A stretch of 36,742 nt of DNA, taken from an uncultured Myxococcales bacterium (GTDB taxonomy: Bacteria; Myxococcota_A; Polyangia; Nannocystales; Nannocystaceae). The stretch lies in NCBI GenBank assembly GCA_902826865.1, contig CADEGN010000002.1, positions 34,010-70,751 of the forward strand, read 5' to 3'. The notes under the pieces are model-generated. The model made no database searches. It worked only from the letters and a program-made list of their open reading frames with translations, and was not told where the DNA came from. Below, piece after piece: positions 1 to 8,055 of the stretch (positions within the stretch are counted from its first letter, which is position 1; each line of letters opens with the position of its first letter). The position numbers and the translations under genes are program-made.

Positions 1-1
1 T

Positions 2-100
2 TCGTGGCTGTCCTCGCGTCAGGGCGCCACCAAGCAGACTCACCTGAGCGTGCCCGTGCAGATCCACGGCACCAGTAGCACCGTGCCGGACGACGAATGA
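2..100 (+). CDS. C-terminal end of a T6SS baseplate protein, probably TssG (partial)
   Basis: An open frame enters from the left edge and ends at a TGA at 98-100, leaving 32 residues. It begins with Ser-Trp-Leu followed by a polar, acidic tail. From memory, TssG proteins often end with a Trp-Leu motif and a short acidic tail, and tssG commonly precedes tssH. The next gene, 40 nt downstream on the same strand, is a clear ClpV/TssH. TssG is therefore the best guess, resting mostly on position. Too little is present to exclude another T6SS gene. Confidence 0.4.
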   Translation, partial: SWLSSRQGATKQTHLSVPVQIHGTSSTVPDDE

Positions 101-140
101 CCGGCACCAACGACTCAACATTTCTGCAAGGCTGATTCCG

Positions 141-2753
141 ATGCGCGTCGAACCGAGAGCCCTCGTCAACCGTCTCAATCCCACGTGCACCAGCGCCCTC
201 AACGGTGCGGTCGAGCTCGCCGCTAGCGGCCGCTACTACGAGATCAACGTTGAGCACATGCTTCACGGTTTGCTCTCGATCGAGGACGGCGATTTTGCGG
301 CGATCCTTCGCTACTTCCGCAAGGACCGATTGAAGCAGCTCGCCGCCGTCGAGCGCAGCTTGCAGCGCATGCGGACCGGCAACGCTGGCAGGCCGCTGTG
401 GGCCGAGAACCTCTTCGGGTGGTTTGAGAACGCTTGGGTGGGCGCATCGCTCGGACGCGGCGCGGTGCAGATCCGTTCCGGCGATCTGTTGCTCGAGTTC
501 CTCGAGCGGCCCGCCCGCTACACCTCGGAGTCGTTCGCAGAGTTCGAGGGGATCGAACTCGGCGAGCTGAAGAAGGTGTTCGCCGAGGTCGTCGCAGGCA
601 CACGCGAGGCGTTTGAAGTCCCGACGGCAACCGCCGGGGGCGAGGCCGGCACCGCGCGGCCGGCCGCGGCCGGACGCGAGGCGCTCGACCGCTACACCAT
701 TTCGTACACCGACAAAGCGCGCAAAGGCGAGATCGATCCGATCTTTGGTCGCGACGGCGAGATCCGTCAGGTGATCGACATCCTCGCCCGGCGGCGAAAG
801 AACAACCCGATCATCGTGGGCGAGCCCGGGGTGGGCAAGACCGCGCTGGTCGAGGGGCTCGCGCGCGCGATCGTCAACAAAGAGGTCCCGACCGAACTCC
901 AGCAGGTCGAGCTGCTCGGCCTCGACATGGGCTTGCTCAAGGCCGGGGCCGGCGTGCGGGGCGAGCTCGAGAATCGGTTAAAGAAAGTCATCGCTGAGGT
1001 CAAGGGATCACCCACGCCGATCATCGTCTTCATCGACGAAGCCCACACGCTGATCGGCCAGGGCGCCGACGCGGGCGAGGTCTCCAACCTGCTCAAGCCT
1101 GCGCTGGCGCGCGGTGAGATGCGGACGATCGCCGCCACGACGTGGTCGGAGTTCAAGAAGTACTTCGAGAAAGACGCCGCCCTCGAGCGGCGATTTCAAC
1201 CGGTGAAGGTCGACGAGCCGAACGTGGCCGATGCGGTGCTCATGCTCCGCGGCTTGCGACACACCTACGAGAATTCGCACAACGTGATCATCCGTGATGA
1301 GGCCGTCGTCGCAGCTGTGGAGTTGTCGGAGCGCTTCATTACCGGCCGACAACTGCCCGACAAGGCTGTCGACCTGCTCGATACCGCGTCGGCGCGGGTG
1401 CGCATCGAGCTCGATGCCCCGCCACCGGCGTTGACGGCTCTTCGTAGCGAGCTCGCCAGTGTGGATCGCGAACTGGGTGCACGCCAACGCGACATCGACG
1501 AGGGCGCGCTCGCCGACGACGGCAAGGTTGCCGAGCTCCAGGCTCGACGCGAGGCGATTCAGACCGAGATGGGCGGCCTCGAGCAGAAACTCGCCGCAGA
1601 GAAAGACGCCATCGCACGCTTGCGCGCCGCGACCGACGAGCTGCGCGGGGCCGACGATTCGAACAAGCACGAGCGGCTCGCAGCGTGCGAGGCCGCGCGC
1701 AAGGCCCTGCTCGAGGTCGGCGGGGAATCCCCGCTGGTCCACGCCGAGGTCAATCGCGACGCGATCGGCCAGGTCGTGTCGGATTGGACGGGGATCCCCG
1801 TCAACAAGATGAAGTCGAGTTCGGTCGAGAATGTCCTGCACCTCGAGGGGAACCTCGAGACTAGGATCAAGGGCCAGAACCAGGCCACCAAGGCTGTGGC
1901 GGAGGCCGTGCGCATGGCTCACGCCGGCGTACGAAACCCCGACACACCGATCGCGGTGTTGCTTTTCGTCGGCCCTTCCGGTGTGGGCAAGACGGAGACC
2001 GCGCTCGCGCTCGCTGATCTCCTCTACGGCGGCGAGAGATCGATGACGACGATCAACATGTCGGAGTTCCAGGAGAAACACACCGTCAGCCGGCTGATCG
2101 GCTCACCGCCGGGGTACGTCGGCTACGGCGAGGGCGGCATGCTGACCGAGGCGGTACGCCAGAAACCCTACAGCGTCGTATTGCTCGACGAGTGCGAGAA
2201 GGCCGACCTCGAAGTCATGAATCTTTTCTATCAGGTGTTCGACAAGGGCATGTTGTCGGACGGCGAAGGACGCGTCGTCAACTTTCGCAACACCGTCGTC
2301 ATTCTGACCAGCAACCTCGCGACCGACGCGATCATGAAGCTGCACGAGGGCGGCAAGAAGCCCGAGACCGACGAAGTCGTCACAGCAATTCGACCGGCGC
2401 TGTCGAAGCACTTCAAGCCGGCGCTGCTCGCACGCATGTCGATCGTGCCTTACCGACCCATGGATCCGGAGATCCTCGCCGACATCGCGAAGCTGAAGCT
2501 CGGAGCGCTTGGCAAGCGCGTGCGCCAGGCACATGGGACGGAGGTCGTATTCGAGGATGCGCTGATCACCGAGCTGGTGGGGCGGTGCACAGAGGCGGAG
2601 ACGGGCGCGCGGGCCCTGGACCACGCCCTGCGTGGGTCGCTGATGCCCAACCTTGCGCGCAGCTTGCTCGAGCGCATGTCCGAGGGGGAAGTGCCGAAGA
2701 AGCTGTCGATCGGCATCGGCTTCGGCGGCAGTTGGCGCTTCGACTACACGTGA
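141..2753 (+). CDS. clpV: T6SS sheath-disassembly AAA+ ATPase ClpV/TssH
   Basis: This is a Clp/Hsp100 ATPase of 870 residues, a normal length for ClpV, which disassembles contracted TssB/TssC sheaths in the cytoplasm. An N-terminal Clp_N-like domain (about 1-160) opens with the ClpV-style Leu-Asn-Pro segment and a Tyr-Glu-Ile-Asn-Val-Glu-His motif. The first ATPase domain has Walker A GEPGVGKT (227-234) and a Walker B ending FIDE (297-300). A coiled middle region is followed by a second Walker A GPSGVGKT (611-618), the pore-loop motif GYVGYGEGG and Walker B LLDE (681-684). Both sites look intact, so it should be active. AAGG at 128-131 supports the chosen ATG. It probably shares a transcript with the tssG-like gene upstream and meets the citrate-synthase-like operon tail to tail. 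The N-domain argues against general ClpB. Confidence 0.92.
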   Translation: MRVEPRALVNRLNPTCTSALNGAVELAASGRYYEINVEHMLHGLLSIEDGDFAAILRYFRKDRLKQLAAVERSLQRMRTGNAGRPLWAENLFGWFENAWVGASLGRGAVQIRSGDLLLEFLERPARYTSESFAEFEGIELGELKKVFAEVVAGTREAFEVPTATAGGEAGTARPAAAGREALDRYTISYTDKARKGEIDPIFGRDGEIRQVIDILARRRKNNPIIVGEPGVGKTALVEGLARAIVNKEVPTELQQVELLGLDMGLLKAGAGVRGELENRLKKVIAEVKGSPTPIIVFIDEAHTLIGQGADAGEVSNLLKPALARGEMRTIAATTWSEFKKYFEKDAALERRFQPVKVDEPNVADAVLMLRGLRHTYENSHNVIIRDEAVVAAVELSERFITGRQLPDKAVDLLDTASARVRIELDAPPPALTALRSELASVDRELGARQRDIDEGALADDGKVAELQARREAIQTEMGGLEQKLAAEKDAIARLRAATDELRGADDSNKHERLAACEAARKALLEVGGESPLVHAEVNRDAIGQVVSDWTGIPVNKMKSSSVENVLHLEGNLETRIKGQNQATKAVAEAVRMAHAGVRNPDTPIAVLLFVGPSGVGKTETALALADLLYGGERSMTTINMSEFQEKHTVSRLIGSPPGYVGYGEGGMLTEAVRQKPYSVVLLDECEKADLEVMNLFYQVFDKGMLSDGEGRVVNFRNTVVILTSNLATDAIMKLHEGGKKPETDEVVTAIRPALSKHFKPALLARMSIVPYRPMDPEILADIAKLKLGALGKRVRQAHGTEVVFEDALITELVGRCTEAETGARALDHALRGSLMPNLARSLLERMSEGEVPKKLSIGIGFGGSWRFDYT

Positions 2754-2766
2754 TCGGCAGCCCGCT

Positions 2767-3570
2767 TTACGGTTGGCCGCCCTGCGCCCGTGGGCTGCGG
2801 CGCGGGGCCGGACCGCGATAGTCGATGGCGTCGGCGGGGAGCTCGCGAAGGATCGCGGGCGCCTGTTCGCCGCCTTCGATGGCGTTTGCGTACAGGCTTG
2901 GGAACAACACGAGCAGCGACATCCATGGCACGGCGTCGGCCGTAAACCCGAGATCGAGAAGGATCGCCGCGGAGGCACCACCGATGTTGACCCGTGTGGC
3001 ACGCTCGCGCACGAGCTCGGCTTCGATCGCACGCATGAGTCGCCAGTGCGTACCGCCGGCGCGACCGCGCTGGTCGAGGCAACGCTGCAGCCAGGCCACG
3101 CGCTCGTCTTCGTCGCGGGCGGGGACGCCGAAGCCACCGATCGGGCTGGGATCGTCGCGCAACCGGCGGGCGACGGCGTCAGCGAGCGTTGCGGCGTCTG
3201 GGGACTCGCCGAGTTCGGCGCGCAGGGCGGTGAACCACCGCGCAGCGCCGAGGGCGGCGAACGGGCCGTGGAATCCCTCGATCGCGCGCATGGCTGTGGC
3301 CAACGCCGCCAGCGGGTGCCCCCATGCGGACGCGATCCGCACCAGCTTGAGCGGCCAGATCCGCGGATCGGCGACGGTGCAGCAGACCGCAAGGTCGTCG
3401 AGCACGGCGGCGTCTTCCGGACTGATCGGGTCGCGTCCGCACGCCATCGCGGTCAGCGCCCACCATCCCGTTTGGCCGGCAAGCTCGGCGCCTACTGCAT
3501 GGCCGAAGTAGCGATTGTCGCGGTGGCCAGCATGGGCCACGCGCGTGTGCAGCGGAACATCAGCGTCCAT
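2767..3570 (-). CDS. Citrate synthase-fold protein 2, catalytic residues substituted
   Basis: This 267-residue protein has the pattern of short citrate synthase/citryl-CoA lyase relatives. It has a Gly-Arg-Asp-Pro-Ile-Ser entry region, a DPRIWPLKL segment, an EGFHGP motif at the place of the first catalytic His, then GGFGVP, then VNIGGASAAILLDLGF, and an Ile-Asp-Tyr-Arg-Gly end. In active relatives the last two core motifs read GFGHP and NVD. Here the His is Val and the Asp is Gly, so two of the three usual catalytic residues are gone. The ATG at 3570 lies inside the end of the preceding gene (11-nt overlap), which implies translational coupling. A longer in-frame extension upstream is Arg/Pro-rich and was rejected. 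It may be a non-catalytic subunit or act on another acyl-CoA; the substrate is unknown. Confidence 0.7.
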   Translation of the reverse strand: MDADVPLHTRVAHAGHRDNRYFGHAVGAELAGQTGWWALTAMACGRDPISPEDAAVLDDLAVCCTVADPRIWPLKLVRIASAWGHPLAALATAMRAIEGFHGPFAALGAARWFTALRAELGESPDAATLADAVARRLRDDPSPIGGFGVPARDEDERVAWLQRCLDQRGRAGGTHWRLMRAIEAELVRERATRVNIGGASAAILLDLGFTADAVPWMSLLVLFPSLYANAIEGGEQAPAILRELPADAIDYRGPAPRRSPRAQGGQP

Positions 3571-4255
3571 CGTCGTTGCCCTCGCAATAGCGAAACCGCG
3601 GCAGCGTGATCGGGTACTCGCGCAGGGAGCGTGGCGGGTGCTGGGCGGCCTCGGCAATCAGCGCCGGTGTCGCGGCGATGACCATGGCGGTTGTCAAACC
3701 GAGCACTGTCCGCAGGCCGCAGGCGTGGAGCAGGGCGATCGCCGTCGCATCGCGAGTGAACGGCCACGCCGAGATCGCCGGGCAGATCGCCGCGTCGTTG
3801 CCGAGCGCGTCGACCAGGGCGCGCGCACGCGCGAGTTCACCCGGGTCGTCGGTGATCGCAGCAGCTGGCGGCTCGCCGACGATGTCGCCGAGCCAGGCCA
3901 GCAGAGGTGCATGCCGATCTAACAGCTCGTCCGCGGTCTCGGCCAGCAATCCGGCTGCAATCGCCACCGTTGCCCGCGGCGGCGTGCCGAGCATCCGCGC
4001 GAGGCTCGTGGCGTGACTGGCCCCCCGAGCGACGCCGATCGGTACGAGTGCCGCCATCGCGATCGAGAACACACGCCCGACCGGAGGCGACGGTGGCTCG
4101 CCCACGAGAGTTGTAAGTACGATCTCCGCGAAGCTGTAGTGCCGGGCGAGATCACCCAGCACATCGTAGCCGTGCAAGCGTTGGTCGCCGTCGACGACGA
4201 ATGCGGTGAGCCGCTCGCTCCAGGTCCCATCTTCGATCGGTCCGCTCCGGTCCAT
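3560..4255 (-). CDS. Citrate synthase-fold protein 1, short and degenerate
   Basis: This 231-residue protein matches the N-terminal half of citryl-CoA lyase-like proteins: HGYDVLGDL, then a SFAEIVLTTLVGE segment, then a Ser-His-Ala-Thr-Ser-Leu-Ala-Arg stretch and VAIAAGLLAE. The central segment that should carry HGG and GFGHP is missing or unrecognisable. The C-terminus (YPITLPRFRY) echoes the end of its downstream neighbour, so the two look like diverged paralogues. It begins 8 nt after the thiamine-diphosphate enzyme gene and overlaps the next citrate-synthase-like gene by 11 nt. Equal production and a heteromer are therefore plausible. I see no complete active site, so citrate synthesis by this protein alone is unlikely. 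Function is unknown. Confidence 0.6.
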   Translation of the reverse strand: MDRSGPIEDGTWSERLTAFVVDGDQRLHGYDVLGDLARHYSFAEIVLTTLVGEPPSPPVGRVFSIAMAALVPIGVARGASHATSLARMLGTPPRATVAIAAGLLAETADELLDRHAPLLAWLGDIVGEPPAAAITDDPGELARARALVDALGNDAAICPAISAWPFTRDATAIALLHACGLRTVLGLTTAMVIAATPALIAEAAQHPPRSLREYPITLPRFRYCEGNDDGR

Positions 4256-4263
4256 GATCCCCG

Positions 4264-5997
4264 CTACTGGTTACGGAACCCCGCGATTGTCTGCGCGCGC
4301 GGGCCGAGAGGCGGTGAGATGTGGCCCGCGACGCGGACCTCGATCACCGATGACCCGGGTTCGGCGAGGGCCTCACGCAGCGCCGTTTGCATCTGACCCG
4401 GGCGCTCGACAACGTCCGCGCGCAGGCCCATCGCGCGAGCGATCCCCGCGATGTCGACGGGCTTACGGTTGCGTACCGCATGCATTGGCTGGCGCTCACC
4501 TACCAGCTGGCTCCCGAACCACGTGATGCCATGCATCTGGTTGTTCTCGACGATCCAGATCACTCGAAGTCCGTACTCGTGAGCGGTCAACAGTTCCATG
4601 CCGGTCATGGCGAAGCACGCATCGCCAATGATCGCCACAATCGGCCGTTCGGGAGCCGCCAGCGCCGCGCCGATGGGGGCGGCGGTTCCATGTCCCATGG
4701 ACCCAAATCCGAGGTTGAGCAAAAAGCGTTGATCGTCGCGAATCTGGAGGTCGTGGACGTTGAACAGCATGTGCCCACCGATGTCGCTGAAGACGATCGC
4801 GTCGTGCGGGAGCACCTCGCACAAGTCGACGCGCCAGCGCTGGGGGGTGACGGGCGTCGCGTCGGAACGCCGCAACTCCGGTTCGTCGTAGAAAAGGTCG
4901 TCGTGAACGAGTGGCTCGGCGTCGCGCCACAGCGATCGGGGCTGCTCGCCGTCACGCAACAGGCGATGGATGTGGTAGATGAGCTCGATCCCGATCGTCT
5001 GGGCATCGCCGACTAAGGGGATATCGACGGGATAGTTTCGGGCGATCCGATCGACCGAGATGTCCAGCTGGATGAGCGCATCGCTCGGGCGAAAGTTGGG
5101 GTGCCAGTTTAGCGTGGTGGTTTCGTTGAGCGATGCGCCGATCGTCATGAGCACATCGACGTCGTCCGACAGGAGGGCATTTTTCGCCGCTCGGTGCCCG
5201 GCAATGCCCATGACGCCGAGCGACAGTGGGTGGTTCTCGGGGAATGATCCCTTGGCCCGCGGGGTGGTGGCGACCCGGGCGGGTAGGAGTTCGGCGAGTG
5301 CGCGGACGTGCTCGGTGGCCCCGGCGGCACCGACTCCCGAGCCGACGAGGAGAACGGGACGGCGGGCCTCCAAGAGTTTGCGCGACGCAGTGCTGACTGC
5401 GCGACGATCGAACAGCTCACTGGTGGGTCGGTACGTCGACGGTTCGAACCAGTCTTCCATCGCTGGCTGTTCCCAGAAGTCGACCGGCACGTTGAGATGG
5501 ACTGGGCCCGGGCGCCCGGTCAGCGCGAGACGCAGCGCGCGACGGAGGTGGTGGGCCATGCGGGCCGGTCCCTGGATCATCGTCGAGTACTTCGTAATGG
5601 GCTTGAACATCGCGACGATGTCGATGTCCTCCGGCGGAGTCTCCTGGGCGGCGCCTTTGCCGAGGGCGTGGGAGGGAGCCTGACCGGTGACGACCAACAT
5701 CGGGATCCCGTCGGAGTACGCCACCGCGACACCCGTCACGAGGTTGGTCGCGCCGGGGCCCGATGTACCGGCGCACACCGCCAAGCGGCCCCCAGCCCGC
5801 GCATAGCCGTCGGCCATGAAGGCGGCGCCGCCCTCGTGCTTGGTCACAAGCAGGCGAAACTCGGGATCGCGCTCAACGGCGGCAAAAAATGGGTGGAGCA
5901 ACCCGCCGGGGACTCCGAAAACCACCCGCGTGCCCTCCACCCGTAGGTAGTGGAGGAAGACGTCGACCATGCGGGCGCCGTCACCCTGGCTAGGCAT
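4264..5997 (-). CDS. Thiamine diphosphate-dependent enzyme, acetolactate synthase-like
   Basis: The protein has 577 residues and the three-domain layout of acetolactate synthase, decarboxylase and carboligase enzymes. The N-terminal pyrimidine-binding domain carries FGVPGG and the activating Glu55 in KHEGG, followed by TSGPGATN. A central Rossmann-like domain spans about 200-340. The C-terminal diphosphate-binding domain has GDACFAM (458-464) and the paired Asn at 485-486. The cofactor machinery looks complete. The reaction cannot be read from the sequence: acetolactate synthase, a 2-oxoacid decarboxylase or a hydroxyacyl-CoA lyase-type enzyme are all possible. No regulatory subunit gene (ilvH) follows. 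Instead two citrate-synthase-fold genes follow, and the start overlaps the end of a histidine kinase gene by 8 nt. Met10 (5970) is an alternative start. Confidence 0.85.
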   Translation of the reverse strand: MPSQGDGARMVDVFLHYLRVEGTRVVFGVPGGLLHPFFAAVERDPEFRLLVTKHEGGAAFMADGYARAGGRLAVCAGTSGPGATNLVTGVAVAYSDGIPMLVVTGQAPSHALGKGAAQETPPEDIDIVAMFKPITKYSTMIQGPARMAHHLRRALRLALTGRPGPVHLNVPVDFWEQPAMEDWFEPSTYRPTSELFDRRAVSTASRKLLEARRPVLLVGSGVGAAGATEHVRALAELLPARVATTPRAKGSFPENHPLSLGVMGIAGHRAAKNALLSDDVDVLMTIGASLNETTTLNWHPNFRPSDALIQLDISVDRIARNYPVDIPLVGDAQTIGIELIYHIHRLLRDGEQPRSLWRDAEPLVHDDLFYDEPELRRSDATPVTPQRWRVDLCEVLPHDAIVFSDIGGHMLFNVHDLQIRDDQRFLLNLGFGSMGHGTAAPIGAALAAPERPIVAIIGDACFAMTGMELLTAHEYGLRVIWIVENNQMHGITWFGSQLVGERQPMHAVRNRKPVDIAGIARAMGLRADVVERPGQMQTALREALAEPGSSVIEVRVAGHISPPLGPRAQTIAGFRNQ

Positions 5998-7780
5998 GCT
6001 CGCTACCTTTGAGCCGGTGCTTCACGCGGATCTTCACGACGCGCCGCATCACGGACTCGATCGGCTCACCCGTACCGTCCACGCCAAACTCGATGACGTC
6101 GGGGGTCCCCTCGGAAGGTACGTAAATCCATGCCGTGGTGCCCTCGCCAGGCTCGCTCATGATCTCCAGGCGGCCACCAAGCTGGTCGAGCAAGCGCGAC
6201 ACGATGCCGATGCCAGTGCCTTGGCTGCCGCCCGTCGGCGGATTTGGATCGGGGCCAGCGGCGCGCAGCACTTCTTCGAGACGGTCGGCATGGATCCCGC
6301 GACCGGTATCGGAGACCTTGAGGACCAAGAACCCCGGCGTGCCGCCGACCTCGACGATGATGCTGCCGTGGGATGTGTACTTGGCCGCGTTGGTCATGAT
6401 GTTGTCGACGACGCGCTCAAGCATCACGCGCACGCTATAAATCGTCGGCGGTGCTTCTCGAGTCTGAAACACCGTGACGCGGATGTCGCGGCCAACGACG
6501 GTGGCGCGAAGTTGGCGTCGGACGCGGGCTGCGAGGTCATCGACGTCGATAATCTCGGGCTGGAAACGACTCGTCCGCGAATCGTCGCGAACGGTATTGG
6601 CGAGCTCGCGCACGAGCTCGGAGATCTGCTGAACGCAGGCCTCGAGGGTGTGGACGAGCTCTCGCCCTTCCTCCTCGCTCGGATTGCGCCGCAACTGGGC
6701 GGCGATTCCGTGCAAGACGGCGAGCGGGTTGTTGATGTCATGCGACAGCGCGCGCACGCGATCGCGGCGGGGTTCCCCGAGGTTCTCCAGCTGTTCCGCC
6801 ATCCGGTCGATCTGCGCGGCCCGCTGGGCAACGGCGAGCTCAAGTTGCTGGCTCCACTGCCGCTCGCGTTGATGGAGGTCGAGGACCTCATCGACTGCGT
6901 GTGCGTGTGCCTGCACCAGTCGTTCGAGTTCATGGTTGGTGTGCTCCGAGAACCGGATCTGGTCGCCGACCAGCCGCCGTTGCTCGAGGATCAGCCCGAG
7001 GAGCACGCCCAATAGCGGGAGCAGGAACTGGGTCCCCCAGCCGATTCCCGATACCAGCGCGGGGAGCAACGCGGCCGTGACGATGCCCAGCGCCGCACCC
7101 ACGAGCGGCCCGCGCCAACGCACCGCCTGGTACCAGTGGACCTCGTATTCGCAGTAAGGATCGCCGGCGGCAATGCTCGCGACAACCTCGACGCGTGCGG
7201 GCGCCACGCCCCAATAGATCGTCGGGCCCACGCGGTACTGTGCTTGCCGGGACAGGCACATCAGCCGGCTCTCCGGCACGCTGGAGTAGTAACGTAGGCG
7301 GACCGAAGTGCGGGTCGACTCGACGATTTCGATGCGGGCGACTCTGCTAACCAGATGAACCGTTCGGGTGATCATCGAGAACGCCCGGCGGATCGACATG
7401 CAGCGCAGGACGAGCAGCATCGGTCCATAGACCTTGGAGATGTCGTAACCGCAGGCGTCGAGGAACTCTTGGTCGCTGGCCATCCGCCCGCGCGCGGCTG
7501 CCATCACCGCCTCCATGCGATCGTGCGAGATCCAGGCGGACGAACGTCGCATGGTCTCCGGCGTCAAGCCTGTCTCCGCGGCGATCTCGTCCAGCGCCGC
7601 CTCCCCCATCTGCTGGCGCACGTAGCGGAGCAGAGGCTGCACGATGCGAAGGTTGAAGTGTTCCGGCTCGTCGCCGTCGCGCCGCGTGTCCGCGGCGATC
7701 AAGCGCAAGGAAGTGCGGGAGTTCGAGCGCCGCTCCACGGCATCGTCGCTCCGCCGATCCGTGGGTTGGTGCCCGCTCAC
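5990..7780 (-). CDS. Membrane-anchored sensor histidine kinase
   Basis: This is a 596-residue kinase. Residues about 40-220 form an N-terminal sensor-like region ending in a CEYEVHW motif (210-216). That recalls the Cys-containing ends of V4R/heme-NO-binding-associated sensor domains, but the resemblance is weak. Two membrane segments follow (about 223-243 and 248-266), then a coiled-coil stretch. The dimerisation helix has the phosphorylatable His347 in LSHDINNP. The ATPase domain has an N-box near 457-467, a G1 motif DTGRG (492-496) and a G2 motif GTGIG. It appears catalytically competent. No response regulator gene is adjacent; the gene leads directly, with an 8-nt overlap, into a metabolic operon. 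The start is a GTG without a strong ribosome-binding site, so the N-terminus is uncertain. Confidence 0.85.
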   Translation of the reverse strand: MSGHQPTDRRSDDAVERRSNSRTSLRLIAADTRRDGDEPEHFNLRIVQPLLRYVRQQMGEAALDEIAAETGLTPETMRRSSAWISHDRMEAVMAAARGRMASDQEFLDACGYDISKVYGPMLLVLRCMSIRRAFSMITRTVHLVSRVARIEIVESTRTSVRLRYYSSVPESRLMCLSRQAQYRVGPTIYWGVAPARVEVVASIAAGDPYCEYEVHWYQAVRWRGPLVGAALGIVTAALLPALVSGIGWGTQFLLPLLGVLLGLILEQRRLVGDQIRFSEHTNHELERLVQAHAHAVDEVLDLHQRERQWSQQLELAVAQRAAQIDRMAEQLENLGEPRRDRVRALSHDINNPLAVLHGIAAQLRRNPSEEEGRELVHTLEACVQQISELVRELANTVRDDSRTSRFQPEIIDVDDLAARVRRQLRATVVGRDIRVTVFQTREAPPTIYSVRVMLERVVDNIMTNAAKYTSHGSIIVEVGGTPGFLVLKVSDTGRGIHADRLEEVLRAAGPDPNPPTGGSQGTGIGIVSRLLDQLGGRLEIMSEPGEGTTAWIYVPSEGTPDVIEFGVDGTGEPIESVMRRVVKIRVKHRLKGSEHA

Positions 7781-8055
7781 CGCCGCCGCTCTTTCGCGCT
7801 TGAGCGCTACGTTACTCTAGCACGCGCTGATGCACAGGCCCGACGATGACGCGACCGTGGAACACGATCACGGTGACATGTGTGTGCGTCGAGATCGTGT
7901 CGAAGCAACTGCTGCAAACAAGCCCGGTCACCGGGCTGGTTACGTACCCGGCATGACCGGCCCTCGGAGAGGCAGAAATCAGGGGTTAGGCGCGATCTGC
8001 GCGGACGTCGGCGGTGCGCCGATGTGCCGTGATACGCTCCTCGGCGCCGTTTCCC
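7781..8055. other. Divergent intergenic region between kinase operon and FHA gene
   Basis: This 275-nt stretch separates the minus-strand histidine kinase operon from the plus-strand FHA gene, so it should hold promoters for both. I found no convincing -35/-10 or -24/-12 pair. The only clear structure is a perfect palindrome at 7921-7937. Open frames crossing the region are Arg/Pro-rich and show no protein-like pattern. Confidence 0.5.
7921..7937. repeat. Perfect 8+1+8 palindrome, candidate operator
   Basis: AGCCCGGT and ACCGGGCT form 8-nt arms around a single central base. The site is about 120 nt upstream of the FHA gene start and 140 nt upstream of the histidine kinase start. No T-run follows, so it does not look like an intrinsic terminator. 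A dimeric regulator site is possible, but in DNA this GC-rich chance palindromes occur. Confidence 0.35.

Noticed and set aside
2103..3392. Minus-strand frame of about 430 codons across the clpV 3' end
   Set aside because: It is antisense to clpV and out of frame with the citrate-synthase-like gene. It is Arg/Ser/Pro-rich without motifs.
4264..5997. Calling the ThDP enzyme IlvB
   Set aside because: No ilvH or ilvC is adjacent and the context is atypical. Acetolactate synthase activity cannot be told from other ThDP enzymes by the visible motifs.
8014..8055. Upstream GTG as start of the TagH-like gene
   Set aside because: The extra 14 residues precede the first FHA strand and lack a ribosome-binding site. 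The ATG at 8056 fits better.
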